The notes under the pieces were generated by a model. It made no database searches. It was not told the DNA's origin and worked only from the letters and a program-made list of their open reading frames with translations. Shown piece after piece: positions 24,407-34,017 of a stretch of 64,000 nt of DNA (the first letter of the stretch is position 1; each line of letters begins with the position of its first letter). The position numbers were made by a program, and so were the translations under genes. The DNA is from Ruminococcus sp. XPD3002 (GTDB lineage: Bacteria > Bacillota > Clostridia > Oscillospirales > Ruminococcaceae), in assembly GCA_900119535.1 (NCBI GenBank), contig FPJT01000003.1, forward strand, positions 62,001-126,000. Direction: 5' to 3'.

Positions 24407-25832
24407 TGCACCTATATACGAGGCTCTGCGGAAATTCCGCCGCATGAGAGTTGTCCCCTTCGACGTGCCCGGACATAAACGCGGCAGAGGCAATATGGAG
24501 CTTACCGAATTTCTCGGCGAGGACTGCATGAACGTTGACGTTAACTCCATGAAACCTCTCGACAATCTATGTCACCCGGTTTCTGTTATCAAGGATGCTG
24601 AAATACTCGCTGCCGATGCTTTCGGTGCAGCATACGCTTTCTTCATGGTGGGAGGTACTACCTCGGCTGTACAGAGCATGATAATGTACGCCTGCAAAAG
24701 CGGCGATAAGATAATCATGCCGAGAAATGTACACAGAAGTGCTATCAACGCCCTTATCCTTACGGGAGCTGTACCTGTTTACGTTGATCCCGATGTCAAT
24801 GAACAGCTCGGCATCGCCCTCGGTATGACTACCGAGCAGATAGAAAAGGCTATTCGTGAAAACCCCGATGCCAAGGCTGTAATGGTCAACAATCCAACAT
24901 ACTACGGTATTTGCTCCGACCTCAGAAGGATAACAGAACTTGCTCACGCTCACGGTATGCTTGTCCTTGTGGACGAGGCTCACGGTACTCACTTCTATTT
25001 CGGCGAGAATTTCCCCGTTACCGCTATGGCGGCAGGTGCGGACTGTGCTTCAGTAAGTATGCACAAGTCAGGCGGAAGCCTTACCCAGAGTTCGTTCCTG
25101 CTTATGGGAAAGAATATAAACCCCGACTACATGCGTCAGGTAATCAACCTTACTCAGACTACAAGCGCATCCTATCTCCTGCTTTCAAGTCTTGACATCT
25201 CCAGAAAGCGTCTTGCTCTAAGCGGACGTGAGATATTCGCACAGACTGTTGAAATGGCTGAGTACGCAAGAGAAGAGATCAACAATATCGGCGGTTATTA
25301 CGCTTATTCCCGTGAACTTATAAACGGCGACAGCGTTTTCGACTTCGATGTATCAAAGCTCAGCGTTTTCACTCTGCCGATCGGTCTTGCAGGTATCGAA
25401 GTCTATGACCTGCTCCGTGATGAGTACGATATACAGATAGAGTTCGGCGACCTCGGCAACATTCTCGCATATATCTCCGTCGGCGACAGAAAACGCGACA
25501 TTGAAAGACTCATAAGCGCTATGGCTGAGATACGCCGTCGCTTCGGCAAGACCGAAGCTAACATGCTCTCACACGAGTATATAGCTCCCATAGTATCCGA
25601 GGCTCCCCGAAAGGCTTTCTATGCGGACAAGGTATCCGTTCCGCTTGATGAAGCAGCGGGAAAGGTCTGCACAGAGTTCGTAATGTGCTATCCTCCCGGT
25701 ATACCGATACTTGCTCCCGGTGAGCTGATTACTCCCGAGATAATCGAGTATATAAAGTATGCAAAGGAAAAAGGATGCCAGATGACAGGTACCGAAGACC
25801 TTGAACTTGAACATCTGAATATAATGACTTAA
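24387..25832 (+). CDS. speA: Orn/Lys/Arg decarboxylase, probably arginine decarboxylase
   Basis: PLP-dependent aspartate-aminotransferase-fold decarboxylase, about 481 residues. [12 protein letters not shown] is the N-terminal family block. LVDEAHGTH holds the PLP-ring Asp, and the PLP lysine lies in [13 protein letters not shown]. With agmatinase (speB) in the same operon, arginine to agmatine is the likely reaction, but lysine or ornithine cannot be excluded. Start uncertain: ATG 24387 has AGGA 12 bases upstream, while ATG 24375 has it too close. Either overlaps the end of speD. Confidence 0.88.
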   Translation: MDLSQVNAPIYEALRKFRRMRVVPFDVPGHKRGRGNMELTEFLGEDCMNVDVNSMKPLDNLCHPVSVIKDAEILAADAFGAAYAFFMVGGTTSAVQSMIMYACKSGDKIIMPRNVHRSAINALILTGAVPVYVDPDVNEQLGIALGMTTEQIEKAIRENPDAKAVMVNNPTYYGICSDLRRITELAHAHGMLVLVDEAHGTHFYFGENFPVTAMAAGADCASVSMHKSGGSLTQSSFLLMGKNINPDYMRQVINLTQTTSASYLLLSSLDISRKRLALSGREIFAQTVEMAEYAREEINNIGGYYAYSRELINGDSVFDFDVSKLSVFTLPIGLAGIEVYDLLRDEYDIQIEFGDLGNILAYISVGDRKRDIERLISAMAEIRRRFGKTEANMLSHEYIAPIVSEAPRKAFYADKVSVPLDEAAGKVCTEFVMCYPPGIPILAPGELITPEIIEYIKYAKEKGCQMTGTEDLELEHLNIMT

Positions 25833-25848
25833 CGTTTCAGAAAGAAGG

Positions 25849-26073
25849 ATGAATTTGAAAAAAATCACTATCGATCATTGTCCCTTTTGCGGGGGAACTG
25901 AATTTACCAAAGGATTACAGCAATATCAAGGTGCGGTAACAAGCAGCTGCCGTATTTTAAAATCTCAGACTCTCTACCACATAATTTGCATGGATTGCGG
26001 AAGTGTTGTCAGAAGTTATGTAGCAAAACCTGAAGAACTCGCTCCGAAAAAAGCTAAAAATAAAGATATCTGA
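25849..26073 (+). CDS. Small zinc-ribbon-like protein
   Basis: Unrecognised 74-residue protein. CPFCGG near residue 11 and CMDCGS near residue 47 form two CxxC pairs, a likely zinc ribbon. The C-terminus is Lys-rich. AAGAAGG abuts the ATG at 25849, so translation may in fact start at the in-frame TTG at 25855, where the spacing is 6. It lies 16 bp after the decarboxylase stop, inside the polyamine operon. Confidence 0.7.
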   Translation: MNLKKITIDHCPFCGGTEFTKGLQQYQGAVTSSCRILKSQTLYHIICMDCGSVVRSYVAKPEELAPKKAKNKDI

Positions 26074-26125
26074 CCGCAAACAGACCTGACAAAATGATCG
26101 AAATATCATTTTCAAAGGAGTTTTT

Positions 26126-26575
26126 ATGAATAATAAGAAAATCGCTGTCACAATGAGCCTGCTCATGGGAGGTACTCTGAGCTTCTTTATGTCATTGCTC
26201 GGAAATATAATGTCGGGACATTTTTCACTTCCCGGGTTTATTATCAGTTTCGTTATAAGCTTTATAATCAGTATCATCATTGGTTTGCTTATACCTGTAA
26301 GAAAAATATCATCGGACTTAAGGCATAAATTCCTGTTCTCGGAAGAGAGCATGGGCGGAAGATGTATTGATGCTCTGATCTCAGACTTTATCTATACTCC
26401 CGTTATCGTTCTCTCTATGATTATTTTCGCTTGCAGAATGGCTGAGAAACAAGGCGGACACATCCCCTTTCTCCCCTATTTCGGAAAGTCCCTTGTTCTC
26501 GACCTTATTCTCGGTTTCATTCTTATACTGATATTCACTCCCATTTTTATCAGACTCGTTGTAAAACACAAATGA
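26126..26575 (+). CDS. Small integral membrane protein (DUF2798-like)
   Basis: 149 residues with about four hydrophobic helices: residues 8-28, about 35-56, about 90-108 and about 120-143. The first half (two helices separated by GHFSLPGF, ending in LLIPVRK) resembles DUF2798-type proteins. AAAGGAG precedes the ATG. Located between the zinc-ribbon gene and speE; a link to polyamine transport or membrane effects is only contextual. Confidence 0.65.
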   Translation: MNNKKIAVTMSLLMGGTLSFFMSLLGNIMSGHFSLPGFIISFVISFIISIIIGLLIPVRKISSDLRHKFLFSEESMGGRCIDALISDFIYTPVIVLSMIIFACRMAEKQGGHIPFLPYFGKSLVLDLILGFILILIFTPIFIRLVVKHK

Positions 26576-26594
26576 TCCGTAAGGAGGTTATCCT

Positions 26595-27446
26595 ATGGAA
26601 TTATGGTTCACAGAACGCCATACTCCGAATGTAAAATTCTCTATTAAAGTTGACCGTCAGCTGTACAGCGGAAACAGTGAGTTCCAGCGTATAGATATAT
26701 TTGAATCGAAAGAGTTCGGACGCTTTCTGACTCTTGACGGCTATATGATGCTCACTGAAAAAGATGAGTTCATCTACCATGAAATGATAACTCACGTTCC
26801 GATGGCTGTTCATCCCGATCCGAAAAATATACTCGTTATCGGCGCAGGTGACGGCGGTGTTATCCGTGAGCTCACCCGATATAACAGCGTTGAAAGCATT
26901 GACCTCGTTGAAATTGACGAGCTTGTGGTAGAGGTTAGCAAAAAGTACCTTCCTACCACTGCCTGCCGTATGAACGATGAAAGAGTTCACATCTACTACG
27001 AGGACGGAGTTAAGTTCATAAGACGCTGTGAAGATAAATACGATATTATTATCGTCGATTCCACCGATCCTTTCGGTCCCGGAGAGGGACTCTTCACCAA
27101 GGAGTTCTACGGAAGCTGCTTCAAGGCTCTTAAAGAGGACGGCATCATGGTGAATCAGCATGAAAGCCCCTTCTATGACGAGGATGCTGCTGCTATGCAG
27201 CGCTCCCATAAGCGTATAGTGGACAGTTTTCCCATAAGCAGAGTGTATCAGGCTCATATCCCCACATATCCCTCCGGACACTGGCTCTTCGGATTCGCTT
27301 CAAAGAAGTACCATCCCGTCCGCGACCATAACGGTATGAAGTGGAGCATGCTTGGACTCCAGACAAGATACTACAATCCGCACCTGCATGACGGTGCTTT
27401 TGCCCTGCCAAATTACGTTGAGGAGATGCTCAGAGATGTTGAATAA
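26595..27446 (+). CDS. speE: Spermidine synthase
   Basis: Transfers the aminopropyl group from decarboxylated SAM to putrescine, or possibly agmatine. The N-terminal beta domain is followed by the Rossmann core VIGAGDGGVIREL. LVEIDELVVEVSKKYLP, the catalytic Asp block VDSTDPFGPGEGLF and the QHESPF site are all present. 283 residues, normal. A strong AAGGAGG is upstream, and its last 11 bases overlap speB. SpeD upstream supplies its donor. Confidence 0.95.
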   Translation: MELWFTERHTPNVKFSIKVDRQLYSGNSEFQRIDIFESKEFGRFLTLDGYMMLTEKDEFIYHEMITHVPMAVHPDPKNILVIGAGDGGVIRELTRYNSVESIDLVEIDELVVEVSKKYLPTTACRMNDERVHIYYEDGVKFIRRCEDKYDIIIVDSTDPFGPGEGLFTKEFYGSCFKALKEDGIMVNQHESPFYDEDAAAMQRSHKRIVDSFPISRVYQAHIPTYPSGHWLFGFASKKYHPVRDHNGMKWSMLGLQTRYYNPHLHDGAFALPNYVEEMLRDVE

Positions 27447-28287
27447 TAACGTACAGACCTTTATCGCCTGCGACAGCAGCTATGATGACGCTAAGATCGT
27501 GCTTTTCGGTGCAGGCTTTGACGGCACTACAAGCTTCCGTCCCGGTACGCGATTCGGTCCCTCTGCCATAAGGAATGACAGCTTCGGCATAGAGACCTAC
27601 AGTCCGTATCAGGATAAGGATATGGTAGACTACTCCTACTTCGACAGCGGCGACCTTGAGCTCCCCTTCGGAAGCGTTACACGTACTATTGATGACATAT
27701 CGGTCCGCTCGGACCGGATACTTTCGGACGGTAAAGTACCATTCATGATAGGCGGCGAACACCTTGTTACTCTCGGCTCTGTAAAGGCTGTAAGCGACAA
27801 GTTCAGCGACCTCTATATCATCCACTTCGATGCACACGCCGATCTCCGTGACGATTACCTCGGTCAGAAGCTCTCTCATGCCTGCGTCCTCAGAAGATGC
27901 CACGAGATAGTCGGTGACGGCCATATCTTCCAGTTCGGAATAAGAAGCGGCGACCGTGATGAGTTCGTATTTGCAGATGAGCATACCGAAATGCACCGCT
28001 TCAATTTTGACGGACTCGAAGAAACTGTTGAAAAGCTTAAAGGCAAGAAGGTCTACTTCACCCTCGACCTTGATGTTCTCGATCCGTCCGTATTCCCCGG
28101 TACAGGTACTCCCGAGGCAGGCGGAGTTACCTTTGACGAGCTGCGCAAAGCTGTAACACTTGTTTGCAGTGAACTTGATATCGTAGGATGTGATGTAAAC
28201 GAGCTTAGTCCCGTATACGATCAGAGCGGAGTTTCTACTGCCGTTGCCTGCAAGATCATCCGTGAGATGCTCCTTGCAATGTCATAA
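27436..28287 (+). CDS. speB: Agmatinase / agmatinase-like ureohydrolase
   Basis: Binuclear manganese ureohydrolase, 283 residues. Metal-binding blocks are GGEHLVT, HFDAHADLRDD and TLDLDVLDPSVFPGTGTPEAGG, all intact. It would release urea from agmatine to give putrescine, or from N1-aminopropylagmatine to give spermidine directly, as known in Thermus. The ATG at 27436 overlaps speE; GAGGAG is about 10 bases upstream. The open frame to the left of this start is inside speE. Confidence 0.93.
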   Translation: MLNNNVQTFIACDSSYDDAKIVLFGAGFDGTTSFRPGTRFGPSAIRNDSFGIETYSPYQDKDMVDYSYFDSGDLELPFGSVTRTIDDISVRSDRILSDGKVPFMIGGEHLVTLGSVKAVSDKFSDLYIIHFDAHADLRDDYLGQKLSHACVLRRCHEIVGDGHIFQFGIRSGDRDEFVFADEHTEMHRFNFDGLEETVEKLKGKKVYFTLDLDVLDPSVFPGTGTPEAGGVTFDELRKAVTLVCSELDIVGCDVNELSPVYDQSGVSTAVACKIIREMLLAMS

Positions 28288-28299
28288 AGGAGGCAGATC

Positions 28300-28947
28300 A
28301 TGGAATACTATAACGACGATCCGAAAGTCGCTTCATTAATGGGCAAATACGAGAAATTCAAGAAACTTCTTGATCTCTCGCCTACTGCAAAAGCAGTTCT
28401 TATTGTCCTGATCGTTATCGGATTTATAGTCTCACTGCTGCCGTATTTAGTGCTTTCCAGTCTTTTTAACTCCACAATGAGCGAAAGAAGCAGTAAAGGC
28501 TGTACAGAAAATGTCACCGCTGAGGTCACTTCACTGACAGAGTACTCTTATCCCGAAGACAGTCACATAAAGAACAAGGATGATCTCAGCAGCGATCCGT
28601 CATATGCGCCTGTTTTTACCTACGAATTTGACGGAAAGACCTATAATGTACAGAGCCGTGTCTACTCGCAAACTCCTAAATACAACGTTGGCGAAAAGGT
28701 AGCCCTGAAAATAGATCCTTCCGATCCTGAACATTTTTACGATCCGAAGCAGAGTAAAAACATTTCTCTCTATGGCGTATTATTGGTCTTCCCGATCATG
28801 TATGCAGCATTTATCCTCTCTTTATACTTGAAGCTTAAAAAAATAAAGAGTAAGCTCAACAGTATCAGCTACGATAACGGAAGGATAAACGTCGCTGATA
28901 CCCCGGAGGATGATTCAAAGATAAAAATTAAGTTTAAAGCACACTAA
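28300..28947 (+). CDS. DUF3592-type membrane protein
   Basis: 215 residues. A cytoplasmic start, one helix (about 30-55), an outside domain, a second helix (about 160-182) and a charged tail. The outside part (TYEFDGKTYNVQSRVYSQ, VGEKVALKIDPSDPEHFY) is the DUF3592 pattern of a tyrosine-rich beta domain. It is paralogous to the 146-residue protein at 29817. AAAGGAGG precedes the ATG, 12 bp after speB. Function unknown. Confidence 0.75.
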   Translation: MEYYNDDPKVASLMGKYEKFKKLLDLSPTAKAVLIVLIVIGFIVSLLPYLVLSSLFNSTMSERSSKGCTENVTAEVTSLTEYSYPEDSHIKNKDDLSSDPSYAPVFTYEFDGKTYNVQSRVYSQTPKYNVGEKVALKIDPSDPEHFYDPKQSKNISLYGVLLVFPIMYAAFILSLYLKLKKIKSKLNSISYDNGRINVADTPEDDSKIKIKFKAH

Positions 28948-28971
28948 TTCTGAATAATTCAGGTGATACAA

Positions 28972-29784
28972 ATGGCAAAAAACAAAAAGAAAAAACATTC
29001 TCAGAAACCAAGTAACCAACAGAAAAATACCACAAAAGAAGTCAAGGCTACTATTGAAGCAGAGGCAGAAAAACCGGAAGTCAAGGTCTCTGAAGCTAAG
29101 GCTGATAAGACTAAAACTGCAGCAGATAATACTCCGACAGTAAAAAAAGCTGCTGACAAAAAAGAAAATGCTGAAAGCAGTCCTTCTTCCGAAAAAAAGA
29201 GTAAAACTGTTTCCGAAAAGAAAAAGGACGAGAACTCTTCCGCAGAAAAAATGACTGAACCTGTCCCGGAACAGAAATTTAAAAAGACCGATACTCTGAA
29301 GAAAAAGCTGGCAAAATACGAGCCCTTATTCAACAAGGCTAAAAAATATGCTTTCGCTTTCTATTTAGCCGCTTCTATCTTCTGCTTTGTAACAAGTATC
29401 GTTACATTCAAGACTGAGTTCAAGAATACTCTTAAGGTCATCAATGATGTCGCTGACGAGACTTTATCTGACAATCCGAGAGATATGTTCTCAAAAATGG
29501 GTGCCATAGATCCCAATGATGACAATAACAAAAACTCTTATGATCCGTATGCGCAGTATATAGTCACTACCGCTGAACCACAGCACATCTCGGGTTATAA
29601 ATATACCAAGTACGATGATGTAAACGCCGCAGCGTCCGCACTGAAGATACACTGGATCGCATATATCATTTCTATCATCCTGTTCTTCACAGGTATCGCT
29701 ACACTGTTTACAGGTATCGACAGACTCTATGTTTTCATAAGAAATGCCGTAATCAAATACCGCATGGATAATCATCTGTATTGA
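28972..29784 (+). CDS. Lys/Glu-rich membrane protein
   Basis: Unrecognised, 270 residues. The first about 115 residues are low-complexity, rich in Lys, Glu, Ala and Ser. Then come a helix (FAFYLAASIFCFVTSIVTF), about 85 residues outside, and a second helix near 225-250 (IAYIISIILFFTGIATLF). ATG 28972 has AGGTG 6 bases upstream; an earlier GTG is in the site itself. Sandwiched between two DUF3592 genes, so the three may act together in the membrane. Confidence 0.65.
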   Translation: MAKNKKKKHSQKPSNQQKNTTKEVKATIEAEAEKPEVKVSEAKADKTKTAADNTPTVKKAADKKENAESSPSSEKKSKTVSEKKKDENSSAEKMTEPVPEQKFKKTDTLKKKLAKYEPLFNKAKKYAFAFYLAASIFCFVTSIVTFKTEFKNTLKVINDVADETLSDNPRDMFSKMGAIDPNDDNNKNSYDPYAQYIVTTAEPQHISGYKYTKYDDVNAAASALKIHWIAYIISIILFFTGIATLFTGIDRLYVFIRNAVIKYRMDNHLY

Positions 29785-29816
29785 TATCAATACTATCTTT
29801 ATAAAGGAGTTCAGTT

Positions 29817-30257
29817 ATGATAACTAAATCACATGGAAATGCAACATTATCAAAACCCGCAAGTACAGCTGTTATGATCGTAATGGCAATAGTTACTTTC
29901 GTTGCAGGATTTCTGTTCCTGAAAAATGACACAAAGCTGAAAAAAGAGTGTACATATGAAACTACTGCGATCGTTACAGATATAGTTTCAAGCTCATCTG
30001 ACAGAAATACATATGCACCTGTATACTCCTATACATATGAAGGTCAGGATTACACAGCTCAGAGCAGAGTATACTCTTCAAAACTCAAATTACATGAGGG
30101 TGACAACGTAGAATTCTATGTAAACCCTGACGATCCTCAGACTTACTACTGTCCGCAGGAAACATCAGGAAAGACTTTTGCGATCGTTCTCTTTGCTGTC
30201 AGCGGAATATGCCTGCTTATTTCTGCTTTATACATAAAATCAATGATAACCGGTTGA
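29817..30257 (+). CDS. DUF3592-type membrane protein
   Basis: 146 residues with two helices (about 16-35 and about 120-140) enclosing an outside domain. TYEGQDYTAQSRVYSSK and VEFYVNPDDPQTYY parallel the protein at 28300. ATAAAGGAG precedes the ATG. Function unknown. Confidence 0.72.
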   Translation: MITKSHGNATLSKPASTAVMIVMAIVTFVAGFLFLKNDTKLKKECTYETTAIVTDIVSSSSDRNTYAPVYSYTYEGQDYTAQSRVYSSKLKLHEGDNVEFYVNPDDPQTYYCPQETSGKTFAIVLFAVSGICLLISALYIKSMITG

Positions 30258-30346
30258 ATCAGCAGTCTGTATCACCGATATGAACTGCATTACCGGAATA
30301 AACTACAGCCTTTAAAGGTAATATTTTCAGATACGGAGGAATCAAA

Positions 30347-31549
30347 ATGGGAAAATGTATGATCATCGGCTGCGGAGGAGTTGCTTCCGTAGCGATCCAC
30401 AAGTGCTGTCAGAACAGCGAGGTATTCGAGGGTATCATGATAGCAAGCCGTACCAAGTCCAAGTGCGACGCGCTGAAAGAGAAGCTTCAGCCCACAACAA
30501 AGACCGTTATCGAGACCGCTCAGGTCAACGCTGATAACGTGGACGAGCTTGTTGCTCTTATCAACAGCTACAAGCCTGATGTAGTCCTTAACCTCGCTCT
30601 CCCCTACCAGGACCTCACTATAATGGACGCTTGTCTTGCTACAAAGACTCACTATGTTGATACTGCAAACTATGAGCCTCTTGATACTGCTAAGTTCGAG
30701 TACAAATGGCAGTGGGCTTACCGTGAGAAGTTCGAGAAGGCTGGCATTACTGCTCTACTGGGAAGCGGCTTTGATCCCGGTGTTACAGGTGTGTTCTCCG
30801 CTTATGCAATTAAGCACCAGTTCGATGAGATAAACTACATCGATATCCTCGACTGCAACGGCGGCGATCACGGTTATCCTTTCGCTACAAACTTCAACCC
30901 TGAGATAAATATCCGTGAAGTCTCCGCTAAGGGAAGCTACATCGAGGACGGCAAATGGGTTGAGACTGAACCAATGGAGATAAAGCGCGTTTATAACTTC
31001 AAGGGTGTCGGCGAAAAGGACATGTACCTTCTCCACCACGAGGAACTTGAATCACTTGCTCTCAATATCAAGGGCATCAAGCGCATACGTTTCTTCATGA
31101 CATTCGGTCAGAGCTACCTCACTCACCTTAAGTGTCTCGAAAATGTTGGTATGACATCTATCGAGCCTATCATGTATGAGGGCAAGGAAATAGTACCGCT
31201 TCAGTTCCTTAAGGCTGTACTCCCCGATCCTGCTTCACTTGGTCCGAGAACAGTCGGCAAGACAAACATCGGCTGTATCTTCCGCGGCAAAAAGGACGGC
31301 AAGGATAAGAACTACTACCTCTACAACATCTGCGATCATCAGGAGTGCTACAAGGAAGTCGGCTCACAGGCTATTTCCTACACTACAGGAGTACCTGCTA
31401 TGATCGGCGCTATGATGATAATGACTGGCACATGGAAAAAAGCAGGCGTTTACAATATCGAGGAATTCGATCCCGATCCGTTCATGGATGCTCTTAACAA
31501 GTGGGGACTTCCCTGGGAAGAGGACTTCGATCCTGTACTCGTTGACTGA
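30347..31549 (+). CDS. Carboxynorspermidine dehydrogenase-type saccharopine dehydrogenase family enzyme
   Basis: 400-residue NAD(P)-dependent enzyme. The Rossmann motif is IIGCGGVASVAIHKC and LGSGFDPGVTGVF is the family block. By similarity to Vibrio/Bacteroides CASDH it condenses aspartate semialdehyde with putrescine (or diaminopropane) to carboxyspermidine. The partner decarboxylase nspC is about 1.3 kb downstream, separated only by a gene on the opposite strand, which supports this reading over lysine metabolism. Agmatine as the amine acceptor is also possible. Confidence 0.85.
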   Translation: MGKCMIIGCGGVASVAIHKCCQNSEVFEGIMIASRTKSKCDALKEKLQPTTKTVIETAQVNADNVDELVALINSYKPDVVLNLALPYQDLTIMDACLATKTHYVDTANYEPLDTAKFEYKWQWAYREKFEKAGITALLGSGFDPGVTGVFSAYAIKHQFDEINYIDILDCNGGDHGYPFATNFNPEINIREVSAKGSYIEDGKWVETEPMEIKRVYNFKGVGEKDMYLLHHEELESLALNIKGIKRIRFFMTFGQSYLTHLKCLENVGMTSIEPIMYEGKEIVPLQFLKAVLPDPASLGPRTVGKTNIGCIFRGKKDGKDKNYYLYNICDHQECYKEVGSQAISYTTGVPAMIGAMMIMTGTWKKAGVYNIEEFDPDPFMDALNKWGLPWEEDFDPVLVD

Positions 31550-31554
31550 TAAAA

Positions 31555-31590
31555 CAATAGGACGGTTAACCCCGTCCTATACTTTTAAGG
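31555..31590 (+). terminator. Terminator of the polyamine operon
   Basis: ATAGGACGG pairs with CCGTCCTAT around a short loop, followed by ACTTTTAA. Confidence 0.65.
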
Positions 31591-31599
31591 GTATCTCTG

Positions 31600-31634
31600 A
31601 AGTAAAAAAGATCGGACTGTTAAAGTCCGATCTT
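31600..31634 (-). terminator. Terminator of the diguanylate cyclase gene
   Basis: AAGATCGGACT (31608-31618) pairs with AGTCCGATCTT (31624-31634), followed on the minus strand by TTTTAC. The stem overlaps the first base of the stop codon. Confidence 0.8.
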
Positions 31635-32770
31635 CAGGCTATTTCAGCATGTCTGCTGTGTTTTCTTCGTTTTTCTTCGTACATATAGCGGTCCATTTCG
31701 TTCAGGAAGTCGTCACCGCCCATTTTTTCGGGATCAAATAACGAATATCCTATCGAAAATGAAAGTGTGTATCCCCTTAGTCCGCTGTTATTGAACTGTT
31801 CCAGCTCTTCACGTATATCAGCTACTGTCTTTTTGAGCTTAAGTTCATTGATATCACGGAATATAACAATGAATTCATCACCTGCAAAACGGAACGATGA
31901 TGCATCACCCGGTACTGCACTTTTTATTATTTTGGCAGCATCTACAAGCGCTTCATCACCTGTTGCATGACCGAATGTATCATTGATATCCTTGAAAAAA
32001 TCAAGATCTATCATTATTCCGCCTGATACACTGTGCTTACGGGATATCTCGCTCATCATATGAGTTAGATAATTTCGGTTATACAGACGCGTAAGCGGAT
32101 CAATGTACGAAAGCTCGTTCTGTAATGTCATGTAAATTCCAACAAGTCCAAGGGATACAGAGCACCATACAAGTGATACTCCGTAGACTAACATCTGAAC
32201 TATTATTCCAACCATTACAGGAGTTATGAACATGTACATAGGAAAGAACTGGTTATTTCCGAACTTAATATAATGCCTGCGTCTTACGAATACAGCTCCC
32301 AAAAGATTGAACAGCGTAAATCCAAGGAACAGATATCCTGTAGGTAATCTATGATATACCATTTCCTCGTCTATATAGAATATAAGTCTGAAACGCACAT
32401 TCAAAAACAGAATTATCAGAGCTGCAACACTTGGGAGTGCCGCTTTGACGTAGTATTTTTTCAATCTTGATACGTCGCCGTACAGGCGCAGGTCAACGTA
32501 TATCAACCATATGAACGATATAACGATATTAACTACATATAGATACATATCACTGATCATAATGGCAGCATATGAAAACGGGAATGTCTTTCCGTCGATA
32601 AAGAACGACAGAGACTCTGTTACACATGCTGATATGTTTAGCAATATCATAGCTGAGAAAAGTCTGTCCCCTAACATCCTTCTCTTTCTGATGTGATGAC
32701 TGCTTATAAGCAGAATGATCAGGATCGTGCAGCCAATACCGTTTGTAATAAAAATAGACTGCAGATTCAT
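31634..32770 (-). CDS. Membrane diguanylate cyclase (GGDEF domain)
   Basis: 378 residues. About seven membrane helices fill residues 1-210 and a GGDEF domain the C-terminal 160. The domain start (DPLTRLYNRNYLTHMM) is canonical. The active-site motif is AGDEF (FRFAGDEFIVIF), a variant known to be active in some enzymes. An I-site RxxD is not evident. It would make cyclic di-GMP in response to a membrane signal. ATG 32770 has GGGGGA 7 bases upstream; an upstream in-frame ATG lacks a site. It interrupts the polyamine cluster on the other strand. Confidence 0.88.
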   Translation of the reverse strand: MNLQSIFITNGIGCTILIILLISSHHIRKRRMLGDRLFSAMILLNISACVTESLSFFIDGKTFPFSYAAIMISDMYLYVVNIVISFIWLIYVDLRLYGDVSRLKKYYVKAALPSVAALIILFLNVRFRLIFYIDEEMVYHRLPTGYLFLGFTLFNLLGAVFVRRRHYIKFGNNQFFPMYMFITPVMVGIIVQMLVYGVSLVWCSVSLGLVGIYMTLQNELSYIDPLTRLYNRNYLTHMMSEISRKHSVSGGIMIDLDFFKDINDTFGHATGDEALVDAAKIIKSAVPGDASSFRFAGDEFIVIFRDINELKLKKTVADIREELEQFNNSGLRGYTLSFSIGYSLFDPEKMGGDDFLNEMDRYMYEEKRRKHSRHAEIA

Positions 32771-32873
32771 AATTTTCCCCCGAAATAAATAAGTTATACA
32801 TATTATACGATATAAATGAACATATTTCAACTTTATTTTGTTAATATGGCATATTTTTTAATGAGGTGATAAA

Positions 32874-34001
32874 ATGCTCGACAAGGATATGTTTGATACT
32901 CCATGTTATGTTATCGACGAATCCGTTCTTAAACACAATCTTGAGATACTGAAAGGCGTTCAGGAAAGAACAGGCGCCAAAATACTGCTTGCTCAGAAGG
33001 CTTTCTCCTGCTACCATCTTTATCCGATGATCGGTCAGTATCTCTGCGGTACTGCATGCAGCGGTCTTTTTGAGGCGAAACTCGGCTATGAAGAAATGGG
33101 TAAGGAAAATCACGTTTTTTCCGCTGCTTACAGAAAAAATGAGATCGACGAGATAATCGGTTACTGCGGTCATATTATCTTCAATTCATTCAGTCAGCTT
33201 GACAAATACAGGGATAAGGTACTAAGCGCAGGCAAAAAAATCGGTCTGAGGATAAATCCCGAACACTCAACTCAGGAAGGTCACGAGATATATGATCCAT
33301 GTTCTCCCAGATCACGTCTCGGGATCACACTCGCAAACTTCCGTAAGAACGATCTCAGAGGCGTAAGCGGTCTGCATTTCCACACTCTCTGCGAACAGAA
33401 TTCAGATGACCTTGAAGCTACTCTTGAAGCAGTTGAGGAAAAATTCGGTGATATACTCGGAGATATGGAATGGATTAATCTCGGCGGCGGTCATCACATA
33501 ACCCGTGAGGACTACGATATCCCCCGTCTTGAAAAATGCATTAAGCACCTGCAGGAGAAGTACGGTCTGGAAGTCTTTCTTGAACCGGGTGAAGCAATTG
33601 CCCTCAATGCAGGATATCTTGTTACAGAAGTTCTGGATATTACTAAGAATGATATGCCAATAGCTATCCTCGATACTTCCGCGGCCTGCCATATGCCTGA
33701 TGTTCTGGAAATGCCTTATCGTCCCCCGCTTTTCGATTCTGGACTCCCCGATGAAAAGAAGTTCACCTACCGTCTTGGTTCACAGACCTGCCTTGCTGGT
33801 GACTCGATTGGTGAATACTCCTTCGACTCTCCCCTTTCAATTGGTGACAGGCTTGTTTTCGGGGATATGGCTATCTATTCAATGGTCAAGAACAATACTT
33901 TCAACGGTATGCCGCTCCCCTCAATCTACCTTCTTAAGGAGGACGGTTCAGCTCAGCTTCTTCGCTCATTTGGCTATGACGACTTCAAATGCAGACTTTA
34001 A
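32874..34001 (+). CDS. nspC: Carboxynorspermidine decarboxylase
   Basis: PLP enzyme of the alanine-racemase fold, 375 residues. The PLP lysine lies in ILLAQKAFSCY near residue 43. Further blocks are SGLHFHTLCEQN, INLGGGHH, and EPGEAIALNAGY with the cofactor phosphate and carboxylate contacts. It decarboxylates carboxyspermidine or carboxynorspermidine to spermidine or norspermidine. GAGGTG precedes the ATG. Partner of the dehydrogenase at 30347. Confidence 0.92.
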   Translation: MLDKDMFDTPCYVIDESVLKHNLEILKGVQERTGAKILLAQKAFSCYHLYPMIGQYLCGTACSGLFEAKLGYEEMGKENHVFSAAYRKNEIDEIIGYCGHIIFNSFSQLDKYRDKVLSAGKKIGLRINPEHSTQEGHEIYDPCSPRSRLGITLANFRKNDLRGVSGLHFHTLCEQNSDDLEATLEAVEEKFGDILGDMEWINLGGGHHITREDYDIPRLEKCIKHLQEKYGLEVFLEPGEAIALNAGYLVTEVLDITKNDMPIAILDTSAACHMPDVLEMPYRPPLFDSGLPDEKKFTYRLGSQTCLAGDSIGEYSFDSPLSIGDRLVFGDMAIYSMVKNNTFNGMPLPSIYLLKEDGSAQLLRSFGYDDFKCRL

Positions 34002-34017
34002 GAAAGGACTTTTATAA

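Noticed and set aside
27352..27435. Longer N-terminus for the agmatinase
   Set aside because: The extra 28 codons lie inside speE and do not resemble the family; ATG at 27436 fits.
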